From CAMPJU01 sp036675265 (GTDB lineage: Bacteria > Pseudomonadota > Gammaproteobacteria > Xanthomonadales > Xanthomonadaceae): a stretch of DNA of 64,000 nt. The position numbers were made by a program, and so were the translations under genes. Under the pieces are notes generated by a model. The model made no database searches. It was not told the origin of the DNA and saw only the letters and a program-made list of their open reading frames with translations. Of this stretch, positions 40,698 through 49,630 are shown in pieces. Where the stretch lies: NCBI GenBank assembly GCA_036675265.1, contig JAKFFJ010000073.1:150553-214552 (forward strand), in the 5' to 3' direction. The first letter of the stretch is position 1; each line of letters begins with the position of its first letter.

Positions 40698-42588
40698 CGC
40701 CACGGGCACCGGCACGCAGCGCTACCTCGCCAGCGACGGCGCCTACCGGCGTCCGCTGGACGCCGGGGGCCGGATCCACATCGACCGTCCCCTGCCCTTC
40801 CTGGTGGTCAACCGGCACCCGGACGTGTCCTTCAGCCTGGCGCAGCGGGTGGCCGCCATCAGTCCCGCCAACCTCGTCTGGCCCGAGGGCGGCGAGGCGG
40901 ACCAGGACGCGCTGGCGTGCGTGCGCACCGTGCTCGCCCACCACTTCGGCAATCGCGACGCCACGCCCGATGGACGCTTCCTGCTCGTGTCGCTGCACGA
41001 CCTGCCGGCGGACCCGGACCTGGACGACGAGAGCGCGCGCCTGGAGCACTACCGCTTCGCCGTCGGCACCTCCGCCGACGCGCCGGCCAACGCCGCCGCG
41101 GCGTGCATGGCCCAGGCACTGTCGGGACTGTGCCTGGACCTGCGCGAGCCGCACGTCGACCGGGTCCCGCTGGCGTTTCCGGAACCCGGGCTCGCGACCC
41201 TCATCGACGGGTTCGAAGGCCTGTCATGCCTGTCGCTCGGCGTGCCGCAGGTGTATCGCATCCCGGGCGACGAGCGCATCTACCCGCAGGTGTTCCACAT
41301 CCTGGAGGCGGGCGTGTTCGACGCCCTGCTGCGCGCGTTCTCCGCGTTCCTCGAGGCGACCGGGCGCCAGGCGCCCAGGCACCACCGCGCCCTGGGCCGG
41401 AGCAGCTTCGTCGATGCCGCGCTCAAGGTCGATCGCGAGCTGCACCGGATCAGCAACACCTTCGACTTCCTGCTCAGCGTCTCGCCCATCAACACCAGCG
41501 AGGCATACGAGGCGTATCGCGCCGAGGGCGGCACGAAGCCGCCGGCATTCCGCTACCGGCCGCTCACCGTCAGCCCGGAACGCTCCAAGCGCGCGCTGTA
41601 CGCGATCGACATGGGCAGCGTCGAGGACCCCGTGCTGGAAACGCTGTTCCGCGAGAAGCAGCTGGAGATCGACCAGCAGCTGCTGATGCTGCAGTTCCGC
41701 AACACGCCGAAGTTCAGCCACGCATCGGTCCTGCAGTACGGGCCGGTGGCGGTGGAGCTGCTCGAACAGGCGCGATCGATCCTCGCCGAGGTGCCGGCCG
41801 CCGGCGAAAGCTGCGGCGGCACCGGCGACGACGCGACGGTGGATTGCCACGGGGTCAAGGCCGCCGCCGAGGCGCTGATCGCGCGCTATCGACAGGACGT
41901 CCCGGGTTTCGAGGCGACCGTCAGCCTGCGCGAGGACATCGGGCCCGGGCTGATGGTCACCGGCAACGAGCTGCTGGTCTCCACCGACACCCGCATGCGT
42001 CGCGGTCGCCTGGACGCCCTGCTGCAGCACGAGGTGAGCGTGCACGTGCTCACCTGCATCAACGGCCGCGCGCAGGGCCTGGGCATCTTCGGCGACGGGC
42101 TGGCGGGCTACGAAGGCATCCAGGAAGGCCTGGGCGTGTTCGCCGAGTTCGCCGTCGACGGCCTGACGGATGCGCGGCTGCGCCTGCTGGCCGCGCGGGT
42201 GGTCGCCGTCGACGCGATGCTCCAGGGCGCCACGTTCACCGAGTGCCACCGGCTCCTGGCCGGCGAACACGGTTTCAGCCACCGCGGCGCGTTCAACATC
42301 GCCGCGCGCGTCTACCGGTCCGGCGGACTCGCCAAGGACGCCATCTACCTGCGCGGCCTGCGGGCGGTGTTCGACTTCCTGGCCACCGGCCGCGACCTGG
42401 ATCCCTTCTGGTTCGGGAAGATCGCCGCGCACCACGTCCCCGTGGTCGACGAGCTGCGCGCGCGGGGCATGTTGCGCGCGCCGGCGGTCCTCCCCGAATT
42501 CCTGTCCCGCCCGTCCGCGCGGCGCCACGTGGCGCGCATCCGGGAGGGCTGCTCCTTCATCGACCTGATCCGAGGCAACCCATGCTGA
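40690..42588 (+). CDS. QEGLA-motif (DUF1704) putative metallopeptidase
   Basis: A 632-residue protein of the flavohemoglobin expression-modulating QEGLA family (TIGR02421/DUF1704). ATG 40690 overlaps the previous gene by 8 bases. The C-terminal half contains the zincin motif HEVSVH and, after a short interval, the family's QEGLGVFAEF with downstream Glu. The N-terminal half (FLVVNRHPDVSF, HYRFAVGTSA) is of unknown fold. Family members resemble tyrosine-carboxypeptidase-type (MATCAP-like) metalloproteases. The substrate is unknown; position between an amidohydrolase and a ligase suggests a peptide or amide. Confidence 0.88.
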   Translation: MASATGTGTQRYLASDGAYRRPLDAGGRIHIDRPLPFLVVNRHPDVSFSLAQRVAAISPANLVWPEGGEADQDALACVRTVLAHHFGNRDATPDGRFLLVSLHDLPADPDLDDESARLEHYRFAVGTSADAPANAAAACMAQALSGLCLDLREPHVDRVPLAFPEPGLATLIDGFEGLSCLSLGVPQVYRIPGDERIYPQVFHILEAGVFDALLRAFSAFLEATGRQAPRHHRALGRSSFVDAALKVDRELHRISNTFDFLLSVSPINTSEAYEAYRAEGGTKPPAFRYRPLTVSPERSKRALYAIDMGSVEDPVLETLFREKQLEIDQQLLMLQFRNTPKFSHASVLQYGPVAVELLEQARSILAEVPAAGESCGGTGDDATVDCHGVKAAAEALIARYRQDVPGFEATVSLREDIGPGLMVTGNELLVSTDTRMRRGRLDALLQHEVSVHVLTCINGRAQGLGIFGDGLAGYEGIQEGLGVFAEFAVDGLTDARLRLLAARVVAVDAMLQGATFTECHRLLAGEHGFSHRGAFNIAARVYRSGGLAKDAIYLRGLRAVFDFLATGRDLDPFWFGKIAAHHVPVVDELRARGMLRAPAVLPEFLSRPSARRHVARIREGCSFIDLIRGNPC

Positions 42589-43637
42589 TCGCCTTCTTCG
42601 TCAACGCCATGGACGACGAGTACCAGGGCTACACGACCACCCTGCTCGCGCACGAGGCATCCCGCCGCGGGCATGACGTCTGCTACATCACGCCGGAGGA
42701 CTTCGTGTTCGACGTCGACGACCGCATGCGCGCGCACGCACGCTTCGTCCCGGCGGCCCGCCAGCCGCGTCGCCGCACGCTGGCGCGCTTCTTCAAGGAC
42801 CTGCAATCGGTCGCGGACCGGACGCGACTGGTGGACATGACGGACATCGACGTCCTCATGCTGCGCAACGACCCGTCCAACGACGCGGTCGACCGGCCCT
42901 GGGCCGAGGATGTCGGCATCCAGTTCGGGCGCCGGGCCGCGCGCCAGGGCGTGCTGGTGCTCAACGATCCGGGTGCGCTGTCGCAGGCCACCAACAAGCT
43001 GTATTTCCAGTCGTTCCCGCGCGAGGTGCGCGCCGAGACACTGATCACGCGCTTCCCCAGCGACATCAAGGCGTTTGCGAAGAAGCACGGCGGCAAGGTC
43101 GTGCTCAAGCCACTGCAGGGCTCCGGCGGCCAGGGCGTGTTCCTCGTCAACCGCAAGTCCGGCGACAACCTCAACCAGATCATCGAGGCCGTCAGCCGCG
43201 ACGGCTACGTCATCGCCCAGGCCTACGTGCAGGGCGCCGACAAGGGCGACATCCGCCTGTTCCTCATGAACGGCCTGCCGCTGCAGGTCGACGGCAAGTA
43301 CGCGGCCATGCGGCGCGTCGCCGGCGCGGGCGACATCCGCAGCAACATCCACGCCGGCGGCAAGGCCGCTGCCGTGCGCATCACAGAGCGAGAATTGATG
43401 GTGGCCGAACGCATCCGCCCGAAGCTGCTCGAGGACGGCATGTTCCTCGTCGGGATCGACATCATCGGCGACACGATCCTGGAAGTGAACGTGTTCAGCC
43501 CCGGGAACCTGGGCTCCTGCAGCGCGATGGCGGGCGTGAACTTCGCCGAGGTCATCCTGGGCTCGATCGAGCGCAAGGTGCAGATCTCGCGCGAGTTCCC
43601 GTCGCACTTCGGCAACCGCCGCCTGGCGGTGATGTAG
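42582..43637 (+). CDS. ATP-grasp ligase, glutathione synthetase-like
   Basis: A 351-residue protein with an N-terminal pre-ATP-grasp domain (FFVNAMDDEYQGYTT) and an ATP-grasp domain: KVVLKPLQGSGGQGVF (phosphate-binding loop), GDIRLFLMNGLPL, and FLVGIDIIGDTILEVNVFSPGN with Mg ligands Asp and Glu/Asn. Related to GshB and RimK, which join a carboxylate to an amine with ATP. It overlaps the upstream stop by 7 bases. Substrate unknown; it may build the amide that the upstream enzymes handle. No other glutathione genes lie nearby. Confidence 0.9.
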   Translation: MLIAFFVNAMDDEYQGYTTTLLAHEASRRGHDVCYITPEDFVFDVDDRMRAHARFVPAARQPRRRTLARFFKDLQSVADRTRLVDMTDIDVLMLRNDPSNDAVDRPWAEDVGIQFGRRAARQGVLVLNDPGALSQATNKLYFQSFPREVRAETLITRFPSDIKAFAKKHGGKVVLKPLQGSGGQGVFLVNRKSGDNLNQIIEAVSRDGYVIAQAYVQGADKGDIRLFLMNGLPLQVDGKYAAMRRVAGAGDIRSNIHAGGKAAAVRITERELMVAERIRPKLLEDGMFLVGIDIIGDTILEVNVFSPGNLGSCSAMAGVNFAEVILGSIERKVQISREFPSHFGNRRLAVM

Positions 43638-43706
43638 GCATCGACCCGCCGATCACGCGTCGTCGGCAAAGGTGGGCGCTCACCTTGCAGCAGCAGGAGC
43701 AAGCCC

Positions 43707-44234
43707 ATGCGCCCATACGGGACCCACTTCCCCGCCACGCTCGCCCTTGCCGCGGCCCTCGCGCTCGCCGGATGCGATGCCGACCGCGACACCGACGCCC
43801 CCGGCGACGCGGCCGAGCCCGCCGCGGACGCCGCGGACGCCGCGGTGGACCTGCCGCCACCCGTGATCGAGCCTGGCCCGACGCCCGGACCCGGCGACGT
43901 CACGTCGCCGCCGCCGGGCACCGACCCGGGCACCACCCCCGATCCGGAGGCCACGGTCCCGACGCGGTTCCAGGGCCGCTACGCCGCCGATGCAGCCGCA
44001 TGCGGCGCGCCCGGGCACGTGTCGCACCTTGCGATCGGCAACGACGCGATCACGTTCCACGAAAGCAGCGGCCCGATCGTCGCGGTCGCCAGCGGTCCTT
44101 CCGACCTCACCATCACCGCCGGGCTCACCGGCGAGGGCGAGACGCGCGAGGCGACCTACCGCTTCCGCCTGTCGGACGACGGCGAGGTGTTGACCGACCT
44201 GGGCGGCGGGATGGAACGCGTCCGCTGCGACTGA
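43707..44234 (+). CDS. Hypothetical lipoprotein
   Basis: A 175-residue lipoprotein: signal peptide with lipobox ALAGC (Cys near 23), then a 60-residue Pro/Asp/Gly/Thr-rich linker, then a small beta-rich domain with two Cys (AAACGAPG and the last CD), likely disulphide-linked. The domain contains RFQGRYAADAAAC, LAIGNDAITFHES and EATYRFRLSDDGEVL. No family recognised. Probably outer-membrane or periplasmic. Confidence 0.78.
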   Translation: MRPYGTHFPATLALAAALALAGCDADRDTDAPGDAAEPAADAADAAVDLPPPVIEPGPTPGPGDVTSPPPGTDPGTTPDPEATVPTRFQGRYAADAAACGAPGHVSHLAIGNDAITFHESSGPIVAVASGPSDLTITAGLTGEGETREATYRFRLSDDGEVLTDLGGGMERVRCD

Positions 44235-44240
44235 GCGCCT

Positions 44241-44696
44241 TCAGTCGTCGAGGAACTTGGGGACGCCGATGCGCAGGCCCTTGCCTGGCAACGCCATCAG
44301 CGTCGACGTGCCATGGGCCACCAGGCCCCCGGCCTCGTCCAGCACGGAGGCTTCCGCATAGCTGACCTGCCGGCCGGCGCGCAGGCAATGGCCTTCGGCG
44401 CGCAGCCGTCCGGCGCGCACCGGCTTGAGGTAGTTGAGCTTGAGGTCGACGTTGACCAGCCCGTCGTCCTCCGGCAGGCGCAGGAACACCGCCCAGAACG
44501 TCGCGGTGTCGATGAGGCTGGCGAGCACGCCGCCATGCACGATTCCGAAGGGCTGCAGGTGGCGTTCAGCCAGCACCAGGTCGATCCTGCAGGTGTCGAA
44601 GTCGATTTCAGCGAGCTCGAGCCCGAGGAGCTGCGGGAAAGGCGCCTTTCCGACTCCGGAGCGGAGCCTGGCGAGGAATTCCGGGTTGGGCGTCAT
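44241..44696 (-). CDS. PaaI-family hot-dog thioesterase
   Basis: A 151-residue thioesterase fold protein. The active-site region is FGIVHGGVLASLIDTATFWA, with VDLKLNYLKPVRAGRLRAEG behind it, the usual PaaI pattern. ATG 44696 was chosen because the upstream frame is not conserved-looking and overlaps the divergent methyltransferase. Such enzymes hydrolyse acyl-CoA esters. It ends 6 bases from the convergent lipoprotein gene. Confidence 0.9.
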   Translation of the reverse strand: MTPNPEFLARLRSGVGKAPFPQLLGLELAEIDFDTCRIDLVLAERHLQPFGIVHGGVLASLIDTATFWAVFLRLPEDDGLVNVDLKLNYLKPVRAGRLRAEGHCLRAGRQVSYAEASVLDEAGGLVAHGTSTLMALPGKGLRIGVPKFLDD

Positions 44697-44738
44697 GGGG
44701 CGAGTATGCCCCCGATGGCGTAGGATGGCCGCTTGACA

Positions 44739-45404
44739 ATGCCCGGTTATTCCACCCGCATGCTCGCCATGCACGTTGGCGGCGATGCATGGCGCCTGCG
44801 CGTGCTCAGCGACACCCAGCAATTCCACGATCCGGACGGCCACGGCGAAGCGCTTGGCATCTCGTCCGCGCAATGGAGCCTGTTCGGGCAGCTGTGGCCG
44901 GCGGGGCACCTCCTGGCCCAGGCGATGCACGGCTTCGACATCGCCGGCAAGCGCATCCTGGAGCTGGGGTGCGGCATCGGGTTGGCCAGCCTGGTCCTCC
45001 AGCGCCGCGGCGCACACGTCACCGCGTCGGACGTGCACCCGCTTGCCGAACCGTTCCTGACCTACAACGCGGCGCTCAACGCGCTGGACGCGGTCACCTA
45101 CCGGCAACTGCGGTGGGACGTGCCGCTGCCGACGCTCGGGCGCTTCGACCTGATCATCGCCAGCGACGTCCTTTACGAAGCGTCGCAGGTGGCCTTGCTG
45201 GGCAGCGTCATCGAACGCCACGCCAACGTCACCGCCGAGGTCCTGGTCACCGACCCGGGCCGCGGCAACGGCTCGCGCTTCAGCCGCGCCCTGGCCGCGC
45301 AGGGGTTCTCGGTCGCTTCCACGCGCTGCCCGCGCGACGACCAGGACCCCGCGCCGTATCGCGGCCGCCTGTTGCACTACCGCCGCGAAACCGTCACCGC
45401 ATAA
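44739..45404 (+). CDS. SAM-dependent methyltransferase (METTL21/NNMT-like)
   Basis: A 221-residue class I methyltransferase. The SAM motif I is ILELGCGIGLASLVL, followed by acidic ASDVHP (motif II) and FDLIIASDVLYEA (motif IV), typical of the METTL21-type family that methylates lysines on proteins. ATG 44739 follows AGGATGG at workable spacing; a TTG at 44733 is also possible. A substrate cannot be assigned. Confidence 0.85.
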   Translation: MPGYSTRMLAMHVGGDAWRLRVLSDTQQFHDPDGHGEALGISSAQWSLFGQLWPAGHLLAQAMHGFDIAGKRILELGCGIGLASLVLQRRGAHVTASDVHPLAEPFLTYNAALNALDAVTYRQLRWDVPLPTLGRFDLIIASDVLYEASQVALLGSVIERHANVTAEVLVTDPGRGNGSRFSRALAAQGFSVASTRCPRDDQDPAPYRGRLLHYRRETVTA

Positions 45405-45418
45405 CCGAAGGAGTCACC

Positions 45419-45643
45419 ATGGCCACCCCAGCACCCCCGACCCGCTACGTCGCCAAGCGCAAGGAATCCGATTCCGGCCGCCGCATGACCCACGAGCGCA
45501 TCGCCGCCGACCTGGACGCCTTCCACAAGGCGGGCGGCCGCATCGAAGTGCTGGGCACCACCCGCGTGCTCACCAGGATCGACAGTCCCGGTCCGGCGCC
45601 CACGTCCTCGCCTCCCCGCAACCGCAAGAAAGCCGCAACGTAA
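45419..45643 (+). CDS. Small basic protein of unknown function
   Basis: A 74-residue protein with GAAGGAG before its ATG, 14 bases after the methyltransferase stop, so the pair may be co-transcribed. Residues 28-60 (THERIAADLDAFHKAGGRIEVLG) form an amphipathic helix and a strand; the ends are basic and Pro/Lys-rich. This helix-plus-GGGxI pattern occurs in several small proteobacterial proteins, including SutA-like RNA-polymerase-associated ones, but similarity here is weak. Confidence 0.65.
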   Translation: MATPAPPTRYVAKRKESDSGRRMTHERIAADLDAFHKAGGRIEVLGTTRVLTRIDSPGPAPTSSPPRNRKKAAT

Positions 45644-45652
45644 CGCGCGCCC

Positions 45653-45706
45653 GTAGCCCGGATGCAGCCCCCGTGGCCCGGATGAAGCGAAGCGAAATCC
45701 GGGATC
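45653..45706. repeat. GTAGCCCGGATGAAGCG-type extragenic repeat
   Basis: Two partial copies in tandem: gtagcccggatgcagcccc followed by gtggcccggatgaagcg and the complementary cgaaatccgggatcc. This 'TAGCCCGGATGAAGCG' element is scattered in many gammaproteobacterial genomes. It lies between the small gene and the TrxR-like gene. Confidence 0.72.
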
Positions 45707-45707
45707 C

Positions 45708-46637
45708 TCAACGGTCCCGGAGCGTCTCCCCGTCCCGCTCCCGCAACCAGTTGTGCGCGCGCGTGGCCGCGACCGCCCCATGCCCCATCGCCACGCTGAT
45801 CTGGTCGAGGCCATCGACGATGTCGCCCGCGCAATAGAGTCCCGGCACGTCGGTCCCGAGCGGCGAACGCGCGTCGACGGCGCCTGCCTCGTCCAGCGCC
45901 AGGCCGAGCATCGCAGCAAGTTCCGTCCGCTGGCGGCTGCCCAGCGCGGGATACACGACATCGAACACGAGCGGCGAAGCCTGGCCCTCCAGGCGGATCT
46001 CGAACCGGTCGTCGAACGGATGCAGGCCGGCCACCGGCCGGGATTCGACGGTGATGCCCACGGCCTCCAGCTCGCGGCGCTGCGCGACGGTCAGCTCGGG
46101 CATGTCCATCGGCAACAGGGTCACGTCCCTGCTGTACTGGCACAGGAACAGGGCTTCGGCCGCTCCCGACGAATCGCAGCCGAGCACGCCGATGCGCTCG
46201 CCCGTGTGCTCGAAGCCGTCGCAGATCGGGCAATAGCGCAACACCCCGGCGCGGATCGCGGCTTCGTGTCGCGCGTGGGGTAGCGGCGGCTCGTTGAGCC
46301 GCAGGCCGGTGGCGAGGATCAGCGACCCGGCGCGCAGCGTCTCGCCGCCAGCCAGCTCCAGCACGAACGTCGCGCCGTCCCTGCGCGCGGCGACCGCTTC
46401 CGCCTCCCGTATCTCCGCGCCGTGGCGCCGCGCGTGCTCGGCCATGCGCGCGACCAGGGCGGGCCCCTCGATGCCGTCCGGGAACCCGGGCACGTTGTGC
46501 GTCTCCGGGATGCGGGCGGCGCGCGCCTTGCCATCGTGGACGACCAGGACGCGGCGGCGGAAACGCGCCATGTAGAGCGCCGCGGAGAGACCCGCAGGCC
46601 CTGCCCCCACGACGATGCATTCCCACTGGTTCGCCAT
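45708..46637 (-). CDS. Thioredoxin-reductase-like FAD/NAD(P) oxidoreductase
   Basis: A 309-residue flavoprotein of the thioredoxin reductase family. FAD motif VVGAGPAGLSAALYMARF; active-site CPIC in LRYCPICDGFE replaces the usual CATC; NAD-binding GVLGCDSSGAAEA carries Cys-Asp rather than the common GGG-DSA pattern; the C-terminal FAD contact is GLYCAGDIVDGLDQISVAMG. It is shorter than TrxB at the second dinucleotide loop. It might reduce a different thiol or be a ferredoxin-type reductase. RBS not clear. Confidence 0.85.
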   Translation of the reverse strand: MANQWECIVVGAGPAGLSAALYMARFRRRVLVVHDGKARAARIPETHNVPGFPDGIEGPALVARMAEHARRHGAEIREAEAVAARRDGATFVLELAGGETLRAGSLILATGLRLNEPPLPHARHEAAIRAGVLRYCPICDGFEHTGERIGVLGCDSSGAAEALFLCQYSRDVTLLPMDMPELTVAQRRELEAVGITVESRPVAGLHPFDDRFEIRLEGQASPLVFDVVYPALGSRQRTELAAMLGLALDEAGAVDARSPLGTDVPGLYCAGDIVDGLDQISVAMGHGAVAATRAHNWLRERDGETLRDR

Positions 46638-46702
46638 GCGTCGCCCTCGCTGCCGGGACCGCTATCGTGGCGGCCGCACGTCGGGACCGCGTGAGGCCGC
46701 GG

Positions 46703-47323
46703 CTAGTCGCGCGTCGTCCCGCGCGGACGCACGCGAAACGCCAGGCTGATCCGCGGCCCCACGGGGTCGCGGACCTTGGGGACGCCGTGGTCGTAGTGGA
46801 ACTGCGACGCGTGGCTCATCACCAGCAGGCTGCCGGGCGCCAGGTCGATGTTGATTGCCCGACAAGGGCCCGCTGGCCGCGGCGGCGGCTTGCGGCGGAT
46901 GGTCATGCGTCGCGTGGCACCGAGCGACAACACGGCGATGGGGTGGCCCGGCACCAGCGTGTGGAGCTTGTCGTTGTGCGGGGCGACGCTGTCGTTGCCG
47001 TCGCGGTAGTGATTGAGGCCCACGGTGTTGAACGGCTCGCCGAGCACGTCGGAGACGCGCGCCGCGATGTCGCCGAGGGGCGCCGGGACGGCCGGATCCT
47101 CCAGCCGGTACGCGCAGACCAGGCGCGGCACGTCCACCACCCGGCTGTACATGGGCCGGCGCATCGCCTGCCAGTCCACGCGCTCGCGCAGCAGTTCGAA
47201 CCACGCCTGCGCCAGTGCAGCGTCCACCACGCCCGGCAGGTAGCGGATCCCGCCCTGCGCATCGCCCGCAAGCTGCTGCGGGCCGATGTCGAAGAAGCCT
47301 GGCTGGATGGCGAGCGCGGACAT
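46703..47323 (-). CDS. AlkB-family 2-oxoglutarate/Fe(II) dioxygenase
   Basis: A 206-residue oxygenase like AlkB/ABH. The iron triad is His and Asp in VAPHNDKLH and the distal His in HYDHGVPKV; the 2-oxoglutarate Arg is in PRISLAFR. NHYRDGNDSVAPH is the usual nucleotide-recognition-lid junction. It should demethylate alkylated bases. ABH2-like lengths match. It reads divergently from a small hypothetical gene. Confidence 0.9.
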   Translation of the reverse strand: MSALAIQPGFFDIGPQQLAGDAQGGIRYLPGVVDAALAQAWFELLRERVDWQAMRRPMYSRVVDVPRLVCAYRLEDPAVPAPLGDIAARVSDVLGEPFNTVGLNHYRDGNDSVAPHNDKLHTLVPGHPIAVLSLGATRRMTIRRKPPPRPAGPCRAINIDLAPGSLLVMSHASQFHYDHGVPKVRDPVGPRISLAFRVRPRGTTRD

Positions 47324-47463
47324 GGGGAAAGGATGCCGAGGCTTCGTCTCAACCGGTGATCCGTCGCTGCCGGCAGGCTGAATCGTTCAGTTCCCGCGCG
47401 CGTTGACGACACGGCGACCCGGCCGCGCGCACGCTGGGCGACCACGCACCAACGGAGGCAACC

Positions 47464-47667
47464 ATGAGCAACCGCGACCGCGGGTACAACCCCGGCAAGG
47501 GCGAGAACTTCGGCCAGGGCCTGGCCGGCATTTCCGACAAGGACCGCCGGGACCTCGCCCGCGCCAACGTCACCGAGGACGACCACGGCAAGCAGCGCGC
47601 CGACGACAGCCGCCCCGAAGGCGAGGTCACCAAGCGTCAGTCCCCGAGTTCCGCCCAGCGCGAGTAA
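47464..47667 (+). CDS. Small hydrophilic protein of unknown function
   Basis: A 67-residue charged protein (GYNPGKGENFGQGLAG, DKDRRDLARANVTEDDHGKQ) with a good site ACGGAGG before its ATG. It has no hydrophobic core and is probably disordered. It overlaps the convergent uup gene by 31 bases. The pattern is like small stress-related proteins in this order, but I recognise no family. Confidence 0.7.
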   Translation: MSNRDRGYNPGKGENFGQGLAGISDKDRRDLARANVTEDDHGKQRADDSRPEGEVTKRQSPSSAQRE

Positions 47668-49517
47668 GCCGCGTCCAGCTCCGCCTGCGCAGCGGCAAGC
47701 GCCGCCACGTCCGTCGCGATCGCATCGCCGGCGCGCTGGTGCCAGGCCGGATCCTCCATCGCCGCGGTCATCGCCGCGATGCGCGCCTCCAGCGCCTCGA
47801 TGCGCGCCGGCAATGCCTCGAGTTCGCGCGTTTCCTTGAAGCCGCGCTTGCCCTTTGCCGCAGGCGGCGCGGGGGACGACGTTCCACGCGCCGTGGCGTC
47901 GGACCGGGCCAGCGCCGCGCTGGCGACCGTCGTTGCGTCCGGCCGCTGCCGCTCCCAGTCGCTGTACCCGCCCACGTATTCGCCCACCCGGCCGTCGCCT
48001 TCCATCACCAGCGTGGACGTCACCACGTTGTCCAGGAAGTCGCGGTCGTGGCTGACCAGCAGCAGCGTGCCCGGGTACTCGGCCAGCAGGTCCTCGAGCA
48101 GTTCCAGCGTCTCGACGTCCAGGTCGTTGGTCGGCTCGTCCATCACCAGCAGGTTCGACGGCTGCGCGAACAGGCGCGCGAGCAGCAGGCGGTTGCGCTC
48201 GCCGCCCGACAGCCGGGTGATCGGGGCACGCGCGCGCTCGGGCGTGAACAGGAAGTCCTGCAGGTACCCGATCACGTGCTTCTGGCGGCCGTTGATGGTG
48301 ACGCTCTCGCGTCCCTCCGCCACGTTCTCGATCGCGTTCCAGTCCTCGCGCAGCGTGGCGCGGTACTGGTCGAAATAGGCCGCCTGCAGGTTGCTGCCCA
48401 GCCGCACGGTGCCCGCGTCCGGCGCCAGCTCCCCGAGCAGCAGCTTGAGCAGCGTGGTCTTGCCGCTGCCATTGGGGCCGATGAGGCCGATGCGGTCGCC
48501 CCGCATCACCAGCGTCGAGAAGTCGCGGACGACCGGCCGTGCGCCATAGCCGAAGGACACGTCCTTGGCCTCGATCACCTTGCGCCCGGACGCCCCGCCC
48601 TGCGCAACCTCCATGCGCACGTTGCCGGACAGGTCGCGCCGCTGCGCCCGCTCCGAGCGCATCGCCTGCAAGCGCCGCACGCGGCCCTCGTCGCGCGTGC
48701 GCCGGGCCTTGATGCCCTGCCGGATCCATGCCTCTTCCTGCGCCAGCAGCTTGTCGAAGCGCGCGGCTTCCTGCGCCTCGGCGTTGAGCCGTTCCTCGCG
48801 GCGGCGCACGTAGTTGGCCCAGTCGCCGGGCCAGCTCGTCACCCGGCCACGGTCGATCTCGACGATGCGCGTGGCCAGCGCGCGCAGGAAGCGCCGGTCA
48901 TGGGTGACGAACACCAGTGCGCCCGCCCATCCCTTCAACAGGCCTTCGAGCCAGTCGATGGCCGCGATGTCCAGGTGGTTGGTCGGCTCGTCCAGGAGCA
49001 GCACGTCCGGCGCGGACACCAGCGCGCGGGCGAGCAGCACCCGTCGCTTCAGGCCGCCGGACAACCCGGCGAACGCCGCATCGCCATCGAGCGACAACCG
49101 TTCCAGCGTCTCGGTGACCCGCTGGTCCAGCGACCAGCCATGCGCGTCCTCGATCTGCGCCTGCACCCGCGACAGCGCGTCCATGTCGATGTCGTCGGCG
49201 TGCACGAGATGGTGGTACTCGGCCAGCCAGGCACCGACCTCGCCCAGCCCGCCCGCCACCACGTCCCAGACGTCCCCGCCGGCCCCGGCGGGCACTTCCT
49301 GTTCCAGGCGCGCAATGCGGGTGCCGCCTTCCAGCCGGACCTCGCCGTCGTCCGCGCGCAGCGTGCCGTCCAGCAGCTTGAGCAGCGTGGATTTCCCGGC
49401 CCCGTTGCGGCCGATCAGGGCGACGCGCTCGCCCGCCTCGATGGCGAGATCGACGTCTTCGAGCAACAGGGGGCCGCCGACGCCGTAGTCGACGCCCTGG
49501 AGGGTGATCAGGGGCAT
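47637..49517 (-). CDS. uup: ABC-F ATPase Uup
   Basis: A 626-residue ABC-F protein with two nucleotide-binding domains and no membrane domain. Walker A loops are GRNGAGKST (domain 1) and GPNGSGKTT (domain 2); signatures LSGGLKRRVLLARAL and LSGGERNRLLLARLF; Walker B LLLDEPTNHLD and LVMDEPTNDLD. The C-terminal coiled coil (about 555-626) is the Uup extension that binds DNA. Uup acts on ribosomes and at DNA junctions. ATG is preceded by the expected start residues MPLITLQGVDYGVGGPLLL. Confidence 0.95.
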   Translation of the reverse strand: MPLITLQGVDYGVGGPLLLEDVDLAIEAGERVALIGRNGAGKSTLLKLLDGTLRADDGEVRLEGGTRIARLEQEVPAGAGGDVWDVVAGGLGEVGAWLAEYHHLVHADDIDMDALSRVQAQIEDAHGWSLDQRVTETLERLSLDGDAAFAGLSGGLKRRVLLARALVSAPDVLLLDEPTNHLDIAAIDWLEGLLKGWAGALVFVTHDRRFLRALATRIVEIDRGRVTSWPGDWANYVRRREERLNAEAQEAARFDKLLAQEEAWIRQGIKARRTRDEGRVRRLQAMRSERAQRRDLSGNVRMEVAQGGASGRKVIEAKDVSFGYGARPVVRDFSTLVMRGDRIGLIGPNGSGKTTLLKLLLGELAPDAGTVRLGSNLQAAYFDQYRATLREDWNAIENVAEGRESVTINGRQKHVIGYLQDFLFTPERARAPITRLSGGERNRLLLARLFAQPSNLLVMDEPTNDLDVETLELLEDLLAEYPGTLLLVSHDRDFLDNVVTSTLVMEGDGRVGEYVGGYSDWERQRPDATTVASAALARSDATARGTSSPAPPAAKGKRGFKETRELEALPARIEALEARIAAMTAAMEDPAWHQRAGDAIATDVAALAAAQAELDAAYSRWAELGD

Positions 49518-49630
49518 GGCGCGATTTTACGCGACGGCACGCGTGGCTCCGCGGCGACTTCACCGGCGCGCGCTACGCTGGGGCGGCGCCCGGCGGCAGC
49601 CCTGCTGCGCCGCGCGCCCCTGGAGCCGGG

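Noticed and set aside
46703..47323. Reading the AlkB-like gene and the flanking small genes as a DNA-repair island
   Set aside because: Neighbours are a TrxR-like flavoprotein and an unrelated hypothetical gene, transcribed in different directions; no Ada or glycosylase gene is present.
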